A stretch of DNA of 64,000 nucleotides. Origin: Acanthococcus lagerstroemiae (Eukaryota; Arthropoda; Insecta; Hemiptera; Eriococcidae). Within the stretch, counting starts at the first letter, position 1. The number at the start of each line of letters is the position of its first letter. Of the stretch, positions 32,750-44,985 are shown one piece after another. Both the position numbers and the translations under genes were made by a program. Under the pieces are notes generated by a model. It saw only the letters and a program-made list of their open reading frames with translations. It was not told the origin of the DNA and did not search any database. The stretch is from assembly GCA_031841125.1 (NCBI GenBank), contig CM063108.1, positions 50,986,122 to 51,050,121 on the forward strand. The letters are read 5' to 3'.

Positions 32750-34045
32750 GAAGCAAAATAGTTGGAAGAATAGAACAGACCTCCAACTTCAAATTGACCA
32801 GGAATTCAATTATTGGAGAAACGTTCTTAAGACGAGTTAAAGCCGCGGTTAAAAAACTAGAAAGCAGAGGACTGGCTTTTCGAGGGAAAATTGAAATATT
32901 TGGATCAAATAAAAACGGTAATTTTATGATGACGCTGGAGCTTATTTCCGAGTTTGATCCCTTTTTAGCAAAGATTTATACAATTTTCTTGTTAGATCTA
33001 CAAGTACGCTGGGACTTGCTTCAAAAAAAAAAAAAATTAAAGTCGGATCAGAAAGTATTAAAGAGGGTCTTAGGAACTAGGTGGTCCAGTCGTTATAACG
33101 CATGCTCTGCGTTTACTAATGCATACAATGAATCAATGGAACTGCTCAACGATATAGAAAACAATGAAGCTGAAAATCGGAGAAAAGCGGTTGGGTTGAA
33201 AAATAATTTTTATAAATTTATGTTTTGTTTTATGACTGTACTTTGGACCACACTGATGGAGCGAGTTGATAAAAAAATAAAATTCTACAAGCACTAGGGA
33301 TCAGCCTGAAAGAAGTTCTTGGTAATTATAAATCCCTAATTGATTTTATTTTTGAAGTGAGAACGGACAGGATGTTCTTTAATTTCATAAAAGATGAAGA
33401 TTACCAACGTTCCCGTATTCGAGCCCTATATCATCTGATGAGAGTCGAGAAAATGAGATTGATTTTAGAGGGTAAAAGAAAACTGAAAATTGATATTTAC
33501 TTTGCAACACTGGATAAATTGAGTTCTGAATTGCAATCAAGGTATTCCAAATATGTGGAAATTCAAAAAAGATTCAATTTTCTCACAAACATAGAGGATG
33601 AGTCTGTCAGTGCTGAATATCTGATTAAACACGCAGAAGTCTTCCAAAAATTGTATGATACAGACATCGAAACAACTTTTTTCACCGAATACCTTCATTT
33701 TAGGAGTTTCATTCTGAAGGTCAAAACAGAGACGAACGAGAGTTTCAACACAGCTGTTCGTTTACTCAAATTTATTACAATTCATGATTTCGAAGCACTT
33801 TTTCCAAACGTGAGCATCGCTCCTCAAATTTTTATATAGGTATTTGGCCGCAATGAACTGTTCTACTAAACGATCTTTTACCTGCCTCAAAATAATAAAA
33901 AATTACTTCAGATCGGCACTTTCCGAAGGCTAGCTGGACGACCTTTCTTTACTTAGTATTGAAAAACATTTGCTCAACATAATTAATACAAAAGATATTA
34001 TCGATGAATTTGCCCAGCTGAAATGCCAAAAAAATTTCTCATCTT
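32750..34045 (+). pseudogene. hAT transposase, ZMYM1-like, with internal deletion and frameshifts
   Basis: An N-proximal part reads QLQIDQEFNYW in one frame and, after a shift near 32830, LESRGLAFRG, EIFGSNKNGNFMMTLELIS and EFDPFLAKI, which is the conserved opening of ZMYM1/DUF4371-type hAT transposases. It then jumps to VRWDLL...LGTRWSSRYNA, so the central DDE-bearing region appears deleted. Further on, FMTVLWTTLMERV, a second frame from 33357 to 33836 with EKMRLILEGKRKLKID, and finally a C-terminal dimerisation domain in a third frame (SFTCLKIIKNYFRSALSEG, LLSIEKHLLNII, IIDEFAQLK) follow. Stops and shifts rule out a working transposase. The right terminus is not found, probably lost at the R1 insertion at 34128. 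Confidence 0.85.
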
Positions 34046-34127
34046 TCGTATTCGCTCTTAAATTTTTAATGATAATCTGTTCCTTTATTTGTATTTAAAA
34101 ATAAAGTATCTACATACATAATCAAGC

Positions 34128-34556
34128 CGTGGGACGGAAGACAACCCCTGGCACACCCTGTTTGAATGTGAGGCCCGGGAGCAGGAAAGGTGCGGGACGG
34201 CAACAGCGATCGATCCCGGCGGCAAATGAGCGATAGCGACGGCTTGATGAGCGGTCTCGCGTCGAACACCTTGGTTCCGGAAACGTCGAAGAGTGGAAGC
34301 GGATAGCACCGAGTGTCGGCCTATGTCTCGGCCATCATGAAGAAGGAGATGCAGACAAAAAGTTGTGGAGGCAGAGGATGGCTCGGCCCACGCCGGACAC
34401 AATGACTCTGTACGATCCTAGCGCTGCTGCCGCTGCTACGGACCCCCGGCAGGGCTGACCCCGCCGTCATCACCCCTTCCTGCGTCGCCACACGTACGTG
34501 TCTGGGGAGCCACTTTGGCTTCCGTGCATCGCCATACGCTCCACCAAGTGAGAGGT
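34128..34556 (+). pseudogene. R1-clade ORF2 C-terminus and 3' UTR, related subfamily
   Basis: Reads EDNPWHTLFECEARE and ERCGTATAIDPGG, matching EDTPWHILFECEAWE and ERRGTATTAIDPGG of the 45363-48547 ORF2. Its frame then breaks, and a diverged 3' UTR ends with CCACTTTGGCTTCCGTGCAT and ATCGCCATACG. It is a 5'-truncated copy that begins beside the hAT remnant. Confidence 0.8.
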
Positions 34557-34562
34557 GTCAAT

Positions 34563-34670
34563 TAGGGTGTCCCTTATTTTACAAGTTTTCGCCAATTGAT
34601 TAGGGTCGCACTGAAATTTGTTCCAATAGACCTAGAAACTCGCCATATAAAATTTGAGCTCAATCTGAGG
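34563..34670 (+). repeat. AGGGTGTCCCTTATTTTACA repeat, copy 2
   Basis: Second copy of 28101-28205, same orientation, starting right after the R1 3' end. Confidence 0.65.
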
Positions 34671-34755
34671 TCATTAACCCGTACCGCTTTGACCTTGAAG
34701 TTACGTGTAATACTGAAATTCTACCAAAAAAAAACACGCGAATATGTCGGAACAT

Positions 34756-35027
34756 ATCAACTTTAGGACCAAAATGCATATAACATCAAATGTTTCCCGT
34801 TGAATTTTCTATAAAAAAGATCTTATACAACTTTTCTCTAAAATGCATATTTACTAAAAGATAATCGCAATAGCATGTGAAAGTTTCGAGGAACATAGAT
34901 TTTGTTATTTTCCTTTTCATAACCGATCTTCACTCGCTAAATGGTAGTTATCTAAAAAAATATTCACTTTAGGACCAAATTGCAAATAACATAGAATGTT
35001 CCTCGTTAAATTTTCTGTAAAAATGAT
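34756..35027 (+). repeat. Direct repeat pair, spacing about 208 bp
   Basis: The phrase ACTTTAGGACCAAAATGCAT with the following 45 bp (ending near TTTTCTATAAAAA) recurs at about 34964-35027 with some 85 percent identity. The function is unknown. Confidence 0.5.
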
Positions 35028-35032
35028 TGATT

Positions 35033-35590
35033 GGAGGGCATAAAAAAGGAACTGGCAACACCCAGGCCGTGTCTTCCTGTAGCATACAGCGTCATAAAAC
35101 CCAAAGTAAAAGCTTGGATAAGTAAGCAGACGCAAATGCACTGGCGGTTGGCCAGTGGCATGAACGTCAGCAAAACATTGATAGGGGACACCCCCAGTAA
35201 GTATGCCAAGTTCCTATTAGGGCTTGATAGGAAACATGCAAGGCTCATGGTCGGACTACTAGCCGGTCATGGGGCCACAAAACACATGTGGTATAAAATA
35301 GGAGTAGTAAGAAGCGGCTCCTGTAGGTACTGTGGAGAAGAGGAATAAACCTCGATCCATATCATATGTCGGTGCCCAGCAATAGCCGGCACAAGACGCG
35401 AAGCATTGGGGCTAGAATATCTAGCATCCAGTGAAGTCAAAGGGTAGAGCTAAGTAAAATTCTCACTTTGGCCATAAAAGTGAGGCTACTGAGCTGATCC
35501 TTCACAGCAACTTGAGGAATAGTGCAATGGACTGCAAAGTCTGAGCACTCGGCGCATACAGTGCCACCTCACATACAAATGAATGAATGA
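35033..35590 (+). pseudogene. I-like retrotransposon, C-terminal part and 3' UTR, copy 2
   Basis: About 95 percent identical to the 3' third of the 26091-28012 element, from the end of the RNase H domain (KKELATPRPCLPVAYSVIK) through TGHGATKHM and the finger. Here the finger is complete at DNA level (CRYC then HIICRC), although a substitution turns a Glu codon into a stop just before it (near 35346). The 3' UTR ends in an AATG repeat tail. It is 5'-truncated. Confidence 0.8.
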
Positions 35591-38500
35591 AGGGAAGGGA
35601 GATATACATAGGCTGTCCCAGAGAAGGTGAGACCAATCTCAGCGTGGGTTGGCAACACTGCGTAGAGCTTGAGCAACTATTCGGACTCGTCAAGACAAAA
35701 CTACAAACACTCGGTATGCACTACTACTGACACACTGTTCAGATTCTTCCTTATCAATAGTAGGTGTCGTGACGTCGGGTGGCCTCTTGGGTGGTAGGCC
35801 TGGCACTGTTATGAGTCGATCGACGATCAGCGCGTTCCACAACGTGGACCGAGAGGCTGCTTGGTAATGTAGCGCGTTTGGGGCAACAACACGAGCGCGT
35901 TATCACCATGAAAAAAAAAGAAGTTCCAGTTGGCGTATTCAGAAGTATATTTACACTGAATTTCGAAAGAGCGAGCGGAGAAATGTATCGGAGAATAGCG
36001 AAAGCGAGAGAGTATGAGAATGACTGAAAGTCGATGGATTCTAGGTATTGGGTCACCGCCTAGCCGGACAACGAGGTTTAAAAAATACGAGGGTGGAAGA
36101 AGAGCGTGAGGAAAAGAAAGGAAAAAGGAAAAGATTCCTGGAAAAGAAAGAAAGAAGCGATTTGGTGTAGAGATGCTGCACAGGTAAAATGCACAGGTGA
36201 GGAAGACTGGCTTGGCAGGACAGGTAACAAATATACAATAAAAAGCTATTTACAAAAGAATTCGCGAACCTTAAAAAAGTCGATCGCGGTGGAGGGCACC
36301 GCAGTAACAACCCCCAATTAGAGATTCTCGGCCTGAAATGATTTGGCCGAGTCAGGTTGATTCAAATAAATTTATTAGAACTTTCGACAATACTTCAACT
36401 TTACGTTATTGAACGTTTACAGCGATTAGCCACTAGGCTTTTGAGAATATGCGACACGACATACTTTCAGTTATACATTAATTTTCTATGTCCCAGATCT
36501 GGATGAGAGAGACGCGAACGAAGTCTCCGCTCAACTTTTTGGAGAGAGCAAAACTCAAGCAAGACAGACATTTCGAACCAAGCAGTGAGTTTATAAAACC
36601 CTCGAGTTCGGCCCATTCGAGAATAGGGGTTTCCCCCAGATGGCGGTATAGCCAATCGCGTGGATCGTGAGAGGGCAAAGTTCATAAGAGTCGGCGAGCT
36701 ACTTTGTTGTTGTTTGGCCGTATGCGAATTCTAAGAATTTGGGAAGAGCACGTGTAAAGTGTGATCTACCGAATATGTCGAAAGAATAGTCGGTTAATTG
36801 GTGTGTGTAATTATTTCCTGCAATCAGGTTTTCGGTACGGGTGCTAAATCGTCTATTTGAAATAATTCTTTGCGGATGGTCTGATTGATGGGAGAAAGAT
36901 AGTAGGATGGCGTGAGAGAAAGGAGCCTTTGGAATTTGCAAAGGTGAATTTCGCTTCACAACAGTAGGATACGACGATCAACGCGTGTACTCATTCTCGT
37001 GTCAGACATAGCTCAATCATCTTTCAATTATTTTTTGATCAATGCTTCTCCTAAATCTTATTGTAATGTACGTAAATGATCGATTTTCGTTCAAACTTGT
37101 CTTACAAATTTACCCCTGACACTTTGGCGAAAAGAACTGAAAATATGTCGTTTTCCCACTTAAAAACATGTAGCGTTTTCTACTACCCTACACTGTTCAT
37201 CTTTTCTCTCACTATATTTTGTATCTCTTATCATTTGCTAGCACCCTCACCAATGAGTGACCTTGAACAACTTCATTTCGAATACTTGTTTCTAAACTGA
37301 AGTGTTAAAATGGAGCGCGCATTTAATGTACAACGTGTAGTCGCTATACAGTCTAAATAATTGAATACAGCGGCTGAAAATCGTAATTTTATGGGGTTTA
37401 AACGAGTTTTTTGGAAAAAATCATAATGACCATTTCGATAGTGAATTCTATGGGGAATATTTTTTGTATGAACTACCTTCCCAAAAAATACAATATTTCG
37501 CCAGATAATTACGAAAAACACCACGGCGGGACACATTTCACGTTATATAGCACGTGACCGATACACGCGGGGTACAAGGCGAGACTCTTAACATGTTAAT
37601 AAGGATCCCTTTCACTACAGAATCCCGCAAAAAACTTTCTATAGGAATTTATCCGAATAAAAAACATAACCCTCCCGAGGCTATTTGGATATCCAAGCCC
37701 AAACTACAGTAAGTCGAGGACTAGACTTCTGCCCACCCTGGTCGAAGGGCGGAAACTTCGACAAGTAGAGATCCTACAGACAATGTGTACAGGTAACCCT
37801 GTCTTGAATTTCCTATAACTGACACTCGCAGAAATACACGACCAAAAAGCCAAGCTGCCCAACTCTAAATCGGCCTCCTGAAATACCCAGAGACGACGGA
37901 AACGTTCCTATTTACAAACAATAACACACTGGTCGTCAGTTCTGAATTATTATTCAGGAACGATGATGTTGACAAATTATTTGTTTTATATCCGACGACG
38001 GTCGAAACCTACGTGGAATTCTTAAACGAAATTCGGGCATGGGTTTGTATCTATCATTATAGGCCTACTGGAGGCCATTTTAGGCGCACGCAATAGGTAT
38101 GAAACTTGTGCTCATTAAATGATGCCGAGGCCCGAGAAGGTGGAAGTTAATACGCTCAACACTGGCTGGAAGTACAATAACGAATTACGTGACGTAATAC
38201 AAGCGAAATTCTTCGAGGAACAGTAACTCGCGAATCAATCTCGTAATTCGATTTCAAGCCTAATAACGAACTCAGGGATGTAGATCTGCAGATAAGTATC
38301 ACTTAATGAGGAGAGATATACGTACGTTAAAACAAAGTAGATGAGCATTGTATAGCTCGGGTTGAAGTGACGTACGAAATTGGCGCTCCTTCTTTTTTGG
38401 CGCGCTCATTTTTTGAACGCTACGTTCGCTGGACGATGACATTCTCATGTCGACGCAGTCCGCAAAGCAGACATGAAAATGCTCCCTCGCGGTAGCAGAC

Positions 38501-40794
38501 TCGTCTGCAAGATGATGCACTAGCAGAGCATAGTGCTCGCAGGCTGGTACAAGGAACCACACTAGGCGAAATGCTGGTTTTAGGCGGCCAAAACTCCATA
38601 AAATTATGCGAGCCAAATTTACATAAATGGTGGAAATTATTATTCTTCAATATCAGATGATCTAAAAACAGCCCAACTTATCTCCCCAAAAATATTATTA
38701 GAATGCAGAGCTGGATAACAAGTTGAACATTTTAAAATTTAAGTAGACTGTTTTAAAATATGATGAAATGGAGGGTAGTTTCAGGTGACGATACCAAAGC
38801 CAGACCTTGACGTAGAATTTTTTTATATTTTTATTTTTATTCCTTGATAAATACAGTTCAATTTGAATGAGTTCTTTGTAAAAGAAACTTCACGTTTCTA
38901 ACCTTAAAATAAATATTAAAGTTCAACATTACTGTCCATTTTGCTCTACCAAATACCTTCACTTCATGGACTAGGAAAATCTTGATCCAACTCGATCCGA
39001 AAATATATTGAATGGATTTTATTCTTTGAATATCCATCTAACTATCTCCTGACATCATTCAGCTGCGACCGTTTGCGACATTCAGAGAAAAAGAGGAAAT
39101 AATGACGAACGATATGGAACGTAGCATAAGATATGCGCTGTGGTGTTATGCGCATATCCAGTGTGTTGTGGTATCACGGTTATCTGATCTAGATCATTTT
39201 AATCATGATCTTGCCCACCTCTACTAAATAGTTACTTGTAGGCCTACTCGTGTAAATAATAGATTCGTTCTATGTGTTCAAAAGTTCTGCACTTTTGACA
39301 CTTTTTCAAAAAAGTTCTCGAAATGGCTATTATATTTGTATATGGACAGAACTGGTTCTCATTGGTTGGTTTTTCTTTTTGCCGATAACTTGATTTCTGT
39401 TTTTTAGGTTCTACACTTCTAGAACTCACTCAAGGGGTAAGTTCCGGGGTCTAGGTTCTCAGTTCTTGTTAGTGTGTTCATTCACCTTTCGTGTTTGATT
39501 CTATTTATCTTGGATCAGATGATTTGTGCGTTCTTTTTGATTAAATGTAAATGAGAAAAGTTCCTCAGAACTTAGTTTTTAGTTCTGATTTTGTTTTGAT
39601 TTTTTATTAGAAGTTGATTGAACCCTAACAGTTCCAGTTCCGCCCTTTGTTTTGCAAACAGAACGAACCTAATAACTAATATGTTTTTTTAATGGTATGG
39701 GTAGCCTGCTCAAGGAAGTTAAGGTGAAAAAATAATCTAATTATTAAAATGTTTCTGTTTTGTTTTTGTTTTTGTTTTTTTCAATGATTACCTACCTTGT
39801 CAGTTTTCGCTTCAGTTTTAATTTTGAAACAATAACCTTTCATATTTGTACAACTAGATATTATGATGTTAATCTACAAATTATGTTGTAAATATAGTCC
39901 TGTTTGTATTTTATGATCAAATTCTTGCTGGTTTTTACTGATTCATTTTTTCCTCATAGCTAAACTTTTGGCAATCTTTAAAAAAATCAAGTAATATTGA
40001 CCACAAGGAAGTGAAGTTGTAGTAAAAAATTATCCATTTAAATGAGTCCCATCTAAATTTGTTGGATTTTTGATTCAAGTTGCGGCACATAGTGGGAGAT
40101 TTCAGAATTTGACGCTGCAAAAGTCAAAAAATAAAGTTTCTAGAATTAAGGGAAAATTAGTCCAGGTGTTCGTTATACTCCTACTAATGTGCACAGTATC
40201 GCTACTGTGGTAATCACCTGCTCACCAGGGCAACGCGATAAGAGTACTGTTATGCCCAGCCCAGTAAACCGGTTGTTATATCTTCTGTTTGTTTAACATG
40301 TATTAACTTAGGGGGTTTTAATGCAAAATAATGATGTGTATATATCATTGGACTAAGAATTTCTTCATGATTCATGCAGTTTAAATTATTTTTTGATCTA
40401 ATACATATATTTTCTTGAATGAAGATAAAGTATGTAGAATTTTTATGTTAATTTGTATTACATTGTGGTCCAGAAGTAGTTTGTGCCAAACTATGCTCAA
40501 ATGGTTCTAGCGGCATTAGTTTCGTCTAATCATGTGCTTCAAATGTCAGTTGTAGATTTTCCTACAACGTCCAACTTTTGGCAAAAACCAGGTTAAAAGG
40601 CTATAAATGATGTTACGGAACTATTTTTTGATGGATTTAGTAAATTCGAGTTTTTCCTCACCTTTCACTCAAATCATTTGTAAAGTTCATACCAATTTGT
40701 GTCAACAGTGTACTGTAATGCACTATCATTGGCCGGGTTTTATAGAAAAAAAAGAAAAAGGGGAAAAAAGACCCCGGTTATTGCAGTGTTAGGA
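35591..40794. other. Long stretch without recognisable genes
   Basis: Both strands were read and no protein family was recognised. A purine-rich block lies at about 36070-36260, and a TATAAA-like motif is present on the minus strand near 36590-36600. From about 38690 to 40800 the sequence is very AT-rich, with repeated GTTCT/AGTTCTG phrases near 39260-39680. Frames such as the one at 38299-38616 (minus) have no recognisable motif. I considered an LTR element at 35.6-37 kb but found no repeat pair. Confidence 0.45.
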
Positions 40795-41640
40795 CAAAAA
40801 TAGGCTCAACAACGAATTCAGCGCGTTAAAAAATTTATATTTAGACACCTAACTCGATTTTGTCGGAAATTTTGAATCTTCACCTCCCCCTCCCTCATGT
40901 ATAGGTTTAGGTTATCAGGTGGAGTACCTGCATATAAGCTCAAAAATGAGTTCAGCGAGTCGAAAGACATATATCTAGATACCCAAATCGATCTTCTTCA
41001 AAAATTTTATACTTTCATTCCTTTTAAAGGGAGTAGGTTACAACATGGGGTAAAAATAGGCTCGAAAACGAATTCAGCGTCTCAAAAAACAAAAATATTT
41101 AGACACTCTGATTAATTAAAAAATTTTGAATATTCTTCCCCCATTACAGGGGTAGGTTACCGGATGGGCTAATATAACCTCAAAAACGAAGTCATCGTCT
41201 CAAAAAAAAAAATACATTTAAATATCCAATTCGATTTTTTCAAACATTTTGAATCTTCAACCTCCAATAAAGTAGGTAGATTACCGGATGGGGTGAATAT
41301 AAGCTCAAAAACGAATTCGGCGCCTCAAAAACATATATTTGGACACTTAACTCGATTTTTTCAAAAATTTTGGATTTTCATCCCCCTATAACGAGGATAG
41401 CTTACCAAGTGGGGTAAAAATGAGCTCAAAAACGAATTCAGTGTCTCAATAAACATATTTTTAGATACCCAACTTGATTTCTTCAAAGTTTTTGGATTTT
41501 CATCCCCAAATAAAGAGGCTTGGTTACCAGATGGGGTGAAAATAAGCTCAAAAAATGGACTCAGCGAGCTAAAATACCCCTCAATTGATATATTGTTGTT
41601 AATAGTTTCACGAATCCCAATTTTTGCAGCTTCAAATTTT
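40795..41640 (+). repeat. Satellite array, period about 123 bp, six to seven units
   Basis: Each unit contains an AGCTCAAAAACGAATTCAGCG-like core (starts near 40805, 40937, 41060, 41180, 41302, 41422 and 41546), an ATTTAGACACC-AACTCGATTTT stretch, a C-rich patch and GGTTACCGGATGGGGT. Units differ by 15-30 percent, so the array is old. It is followed by two ACACCCTGTAT motifs (41650 and 41693) that look like ends of insect DNA elements. Confidence 0.8.
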
Positions 41641-41912
41641 GAAATTTCTCAATATGGGACACCCTGTATGTTACTTGTGAAGCGGACCAAGAGGACACCC
41701 TGTATACTCGTATAGGGACTGACCACTGGAAGAAAAGGAAGTGTTTCTAGGTACCGTACAATTTTGACTTGGAACCAATCAAATACTGAAAAAGCCGTGT
41801 AGTTAAGTTTTGGCCACATAGAATCGCGGTTTCGCTCAGTGTGGGACATGAGGCTCGAAAGGGAATACAGGCTGATACAAGGAGTATGGTACTCGCAGGC
41901 AAATGAAAGGTT

Positions 41913-42013
41913 GAGTCAATCAATTCAGTCCAGTAAGTCAATCAGTCAATCAATTCAGTCCAGTAAGTCAGTCAGTCAGTCAGTCCAGTCCAGTCAGTCA
42001 GTCAGTCCACTCC
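41913..42013 (+). repeat. CAGT/CAAT microsatellite
   Basis: Runs of CAGT, CAAT and CAGTC with a higher-order unit of about 30 bp (AATCAATTCAGTCCAGTAAG, starting near 41918 and 41947). Confidence 0.8.
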
Positions 42014-42049
42014 GTCAATAACGATTTCCATGGATATGATAATTCCTCT

Positions 42050-42285
42050 TTGTTCCTCCTCAAAGTAACGTTTTTCCCGTTTGTGTTATACCCATGGCTG
42101 GAATGTGCCAAAGTGAAGACAAGAAAATGTCAAAATAAATTTCCATGGAAATGAGTATTTCATTTCTCCTCAAATGTAACGCGTAACGCGTGAAACATAG
42201 CGCATGAAATATATGGCGCGTGTAAGTAACGTTTTTCCGGTTCGCGTGCCAAAGTAAGAACATGAAAATGTCAAAAACTACAGAA
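42050..42285 (+). repeat. GTAACGTTTTTCC/GTGCCAAAG repeat cluster, copy 2
   Basis: Same ordered motifs as 3300-3620: AAAGTAACGTTTTTCC, GTGCCAAAGT, GACA-GAAAATGTCAAAA and ATTTCCATGGAAA. It has two units, with an ACGCGTAACGCGTG palindromic stretch between them. Confidence 0.6.
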
Positions 42286-42289
42286 CACA

Positions 42290-42402
42290 CAAAGCACAGT
42301 GGAACGAGTTCACAAAGCACCTAGGACCACTCTGGAGGAGAATGACTTCGGATCGACAGACCTGGACAATTAAAGGAAAGGCATATGCCCAGTCCTGGGC
42401 TT
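42290..42402 (+). pseudogene. RTE-like C-terminal tail
   Basis: Reads AQWNEFTKHLGPLWRRMTSD then RQTWTIKGKAYAQSWA and a stop. This matches the terminal RW-DE...GPLW...A-DR--W---GEAYAQ-W block of RTE-type ORFs. Only the last 35-40 residues and a short 3' UTR ending in AATAATAAATAAAAAG survive. Confidence 0.65.
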
Positions 42403-44649
42403 AGCCAGTACAGGAAAGGGAGCCCCCTTCTTTTACCGCAGAATTCAAGTATTAAGGAAACTATGTACTGGCCCGCTAATAATAAATAAAAAGCGCTGTG
42501 AGACTCCCGGAAATTAGAAATCTAAGGCTTATTCACACCAGTTACGACTTCTGAAAGCCATTTGAACTTTTTAAGAGACTCTTAGAATTTATTAAAAGAT
42601 TCATTAAAATTCCGTTAAAAGACTCACTAAGATGATGTTATGATTGATGATACTAAATTCAATGCATTTTGCATAATTTGAGAATCCTTTATTTTTTTGA
42701 CATACGAGTAGAGCAGTGGCTCAGTCACAGGAACGTAGCAAGTGCGACACCGCCTCACTACGTATCTGTGGAGTTGGCAGAAGAATCTAGTTGACTTTTT
42801 GTTGGCTTACATAACATTTTTGACATATTTTACCCTCTTCCCACTCTTCCACATATTGATAAGGGTCGCAACGCTCCTGCTTAGCCAGAACGTCTGCTAA
42901 AAGCGAAGCAATTCCAGGGTGTCGAAAAATAAATTTGATCGACGCCCTCTTCACCTCTCCCACCCTACACATACACACGATAAAAGCCCTCCAGGCAACT
43001 CCGATGATTTCTGACATAATTCAGCCTCGCCGAAAACAAATTAACAAGTGAACAACATTTTGGAAAAATTCTGAGGACGGTTCGCAGAGTTCAGAGACGC
43101 TCAATCCTCCCTGGTGCATTCCTGGCTACGGGAATGCGAACACCAGTCAAAATTCTTCGTTCTTTCGACTGCACCTGCATGGATGAAAGGAAATCGAACA
43201 ACTTTCATAGATACGAAGGGGCTTCGCCGTCCAGCACCTCGCCTGCTCATTTTGGCCTTCATCTTGGCACTTCCCGTACCTGGATTTGTTTTTTGGTTGT
43301 TCTTGCCGAAATTCACAAAAATAAATGAGTAAAGATACACTGATTTGTGCAGCTAAAAAGTCAGCGAATCTCGCTGATCCGAAAAGTTTGCATGATCATG
43401 AAAAGAAGAAAGCTAATAAGATCAGTAGATTATTTGAAGTCCGAAAGCCGGTGGTCCAAAGGATGGAACTTATCAACATTCTAAGCACACGAAATGACGA
43501 GGACTGGTGTCATCTCGCCACTGCTTTCTGCAGCCATTCCGTATGGAAGGACAACGAGTACCTCGTGTCGCTTGTCAATGTCAATATACTCAACAATTCT
43601 TCAACGTTAATTTGCCTAACGTTACGAGCACGTAACTGTCGCATTACGATGGACACAGTTAATTGTCCAGCAGGAAGAAAAAAAAAAAGCAAATAACACG
43701 AGTATTGAGGCGTTTTTGTGCGCTCGAATAATCGAGTTTTTTAAGCATAAAATCCAGTCTGGTTTGTGATGAACAAAGATGAGATCAAAAGAAGGAAAAA
43801 AAAGAAGACAAAATAGGTTTAAGCCGCAGACAGTAGACCATGTTCACCGAGGACACGGTGTATCGTATTCGTACGTGACAGCTTCTGTTGGTAGCGAAGA
43901 TGCTCCGCAGTCTATTTATGACCCAATTAACGCTTCACATTTCCCACAATTTCCGCGCAACCGAGACCGCCTGTTGACCTCACTAGGTGGGTGGAGATGT
44001 CTACGAGCAAAGCTACCCCAATTTACGATTCAGGTAAATTACAGTCGGACGCTTGAGAGAGGATGCGTCTGCGTCCTCGAACTGAAGTCGAATTCAACAT
44101 GCCATCGGCAGACAACGCGTTCGAAGTACGAAAAGTACGCCTTCGGCTCGTCCATCAGTATTCGTACTCAGCCTCTTGTCTCGGATACTCCATTCGTTTT
44201 CGATTTCCTCGGCTTTACACGCCCGTGGTCGATGGCTATGATAATTACGGCTTTAATCACTCCTCGGGAAAAAATTGAAATCGGTCTAACTTAATTTATA
44301 GAGCCTCTGTGTCGGTGGTTCGAAGAGTAAAAACTGCCGTACGTCTGGTGGGCAGAAAGACGTAACTTTTCTTATTCGAATTTCAAGGTTTATGTACCCT
44401 CAATTGCAGCTATTCTGTCAGAGAAGGTTAACGTCTCCTATCTTGTTTAAAAATCTAGCCCTGCTGAACTTTGAACAGAGATTTTCAAGAAATAACGAAG
44501 ACTTAGATCAACTGAGAACCCCGCGTATTACTTCAAACGCAGAAGACCTGTCTGCTGACCTTACTGCACGTCCATCTGAGTTTCTTTTCGTCTATTTACG
44601 AGACTGCCAAGCTGATTCGCTTTTTTTCCTGGTACCTGCTTCTTTTGGT
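42403..44649. other. Region without a recognised gene; several unassigned frames
   Basis: The longest frames are 43325-43693 (123 residues) and 43779-44291 (171 residues), both plus strand. Neither contains a motif I recognise, and both start without a convincing context. A frame at 43114-43332 contains a hydrophobic stretch (LLILAFILALPVPGFVFWLF) that could be a membrane segment, but no homology supports it. The part 43040-44380 is less repetitive than its surroundings. Confidence 0.35.
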
Positions 44650-44985
44650 CAATCAGAGGACGAATACTTCCCAGTGATACTGTGTAGCGAGATGGAAAAG
44701 GCAATCAAGTCCTTAAAAGTAAGGCAGTGGGCCCGGATACGGTCGAAAATCGCACACTAAAAGCTTTTTATAGATAAAATAATACCGACGGTGACAAGAT
44801 TGTTCAACAAGATTTCGACCACAAAAACCATCTCGAATCAGTAGAAGAAAGCAGAAATAATTATTTTATTCAAAAAAGGTAATAAAGGGGACAATCGAAA
44901 CTATAGACCGATAAGTCTTACTTCAAACATTGGAAAAATCTGTATGATAATTATGAAAGAAGGGCTATACTCTCAATTACCACTT
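44650..44985 (+). pseudogene. RTE-type RT N-terminal fragment, cut by an R1-clade insertion
   Basis: Reads SEMEKAIKSLK, then (after a frameshift) GKAVGPDTVENRTLKAF, then IIPTVTRLFNKI, KKAEIIILFKKGNKGDNRNY and RPISLTSNIGKI. This is the linker and first RT motifs of an RTE element, comparable with GKASGPDT...YKKGDE...YRPIS in the 8516-10422 copy. Similarity ends at about 44985, exactly where the 3' terminus of the antisense R1-clade element starts. The continuation is not visible on the far side of that element. Confidence 0.75.

Noticed and set aside
35591..37010. LTR retrotransposon
   Set aside because: A TATAAA-like site and purine-rich block suggested an LTR, but no repeated ends, primer-binding site or gag-pol homology were found.
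43325..44294. Host protein genes (123- and 171-residue frames)
   Set aside because: No recognisable motif, no splice or start context, and lengths within what chance allows; kept only as a note in the region entry.
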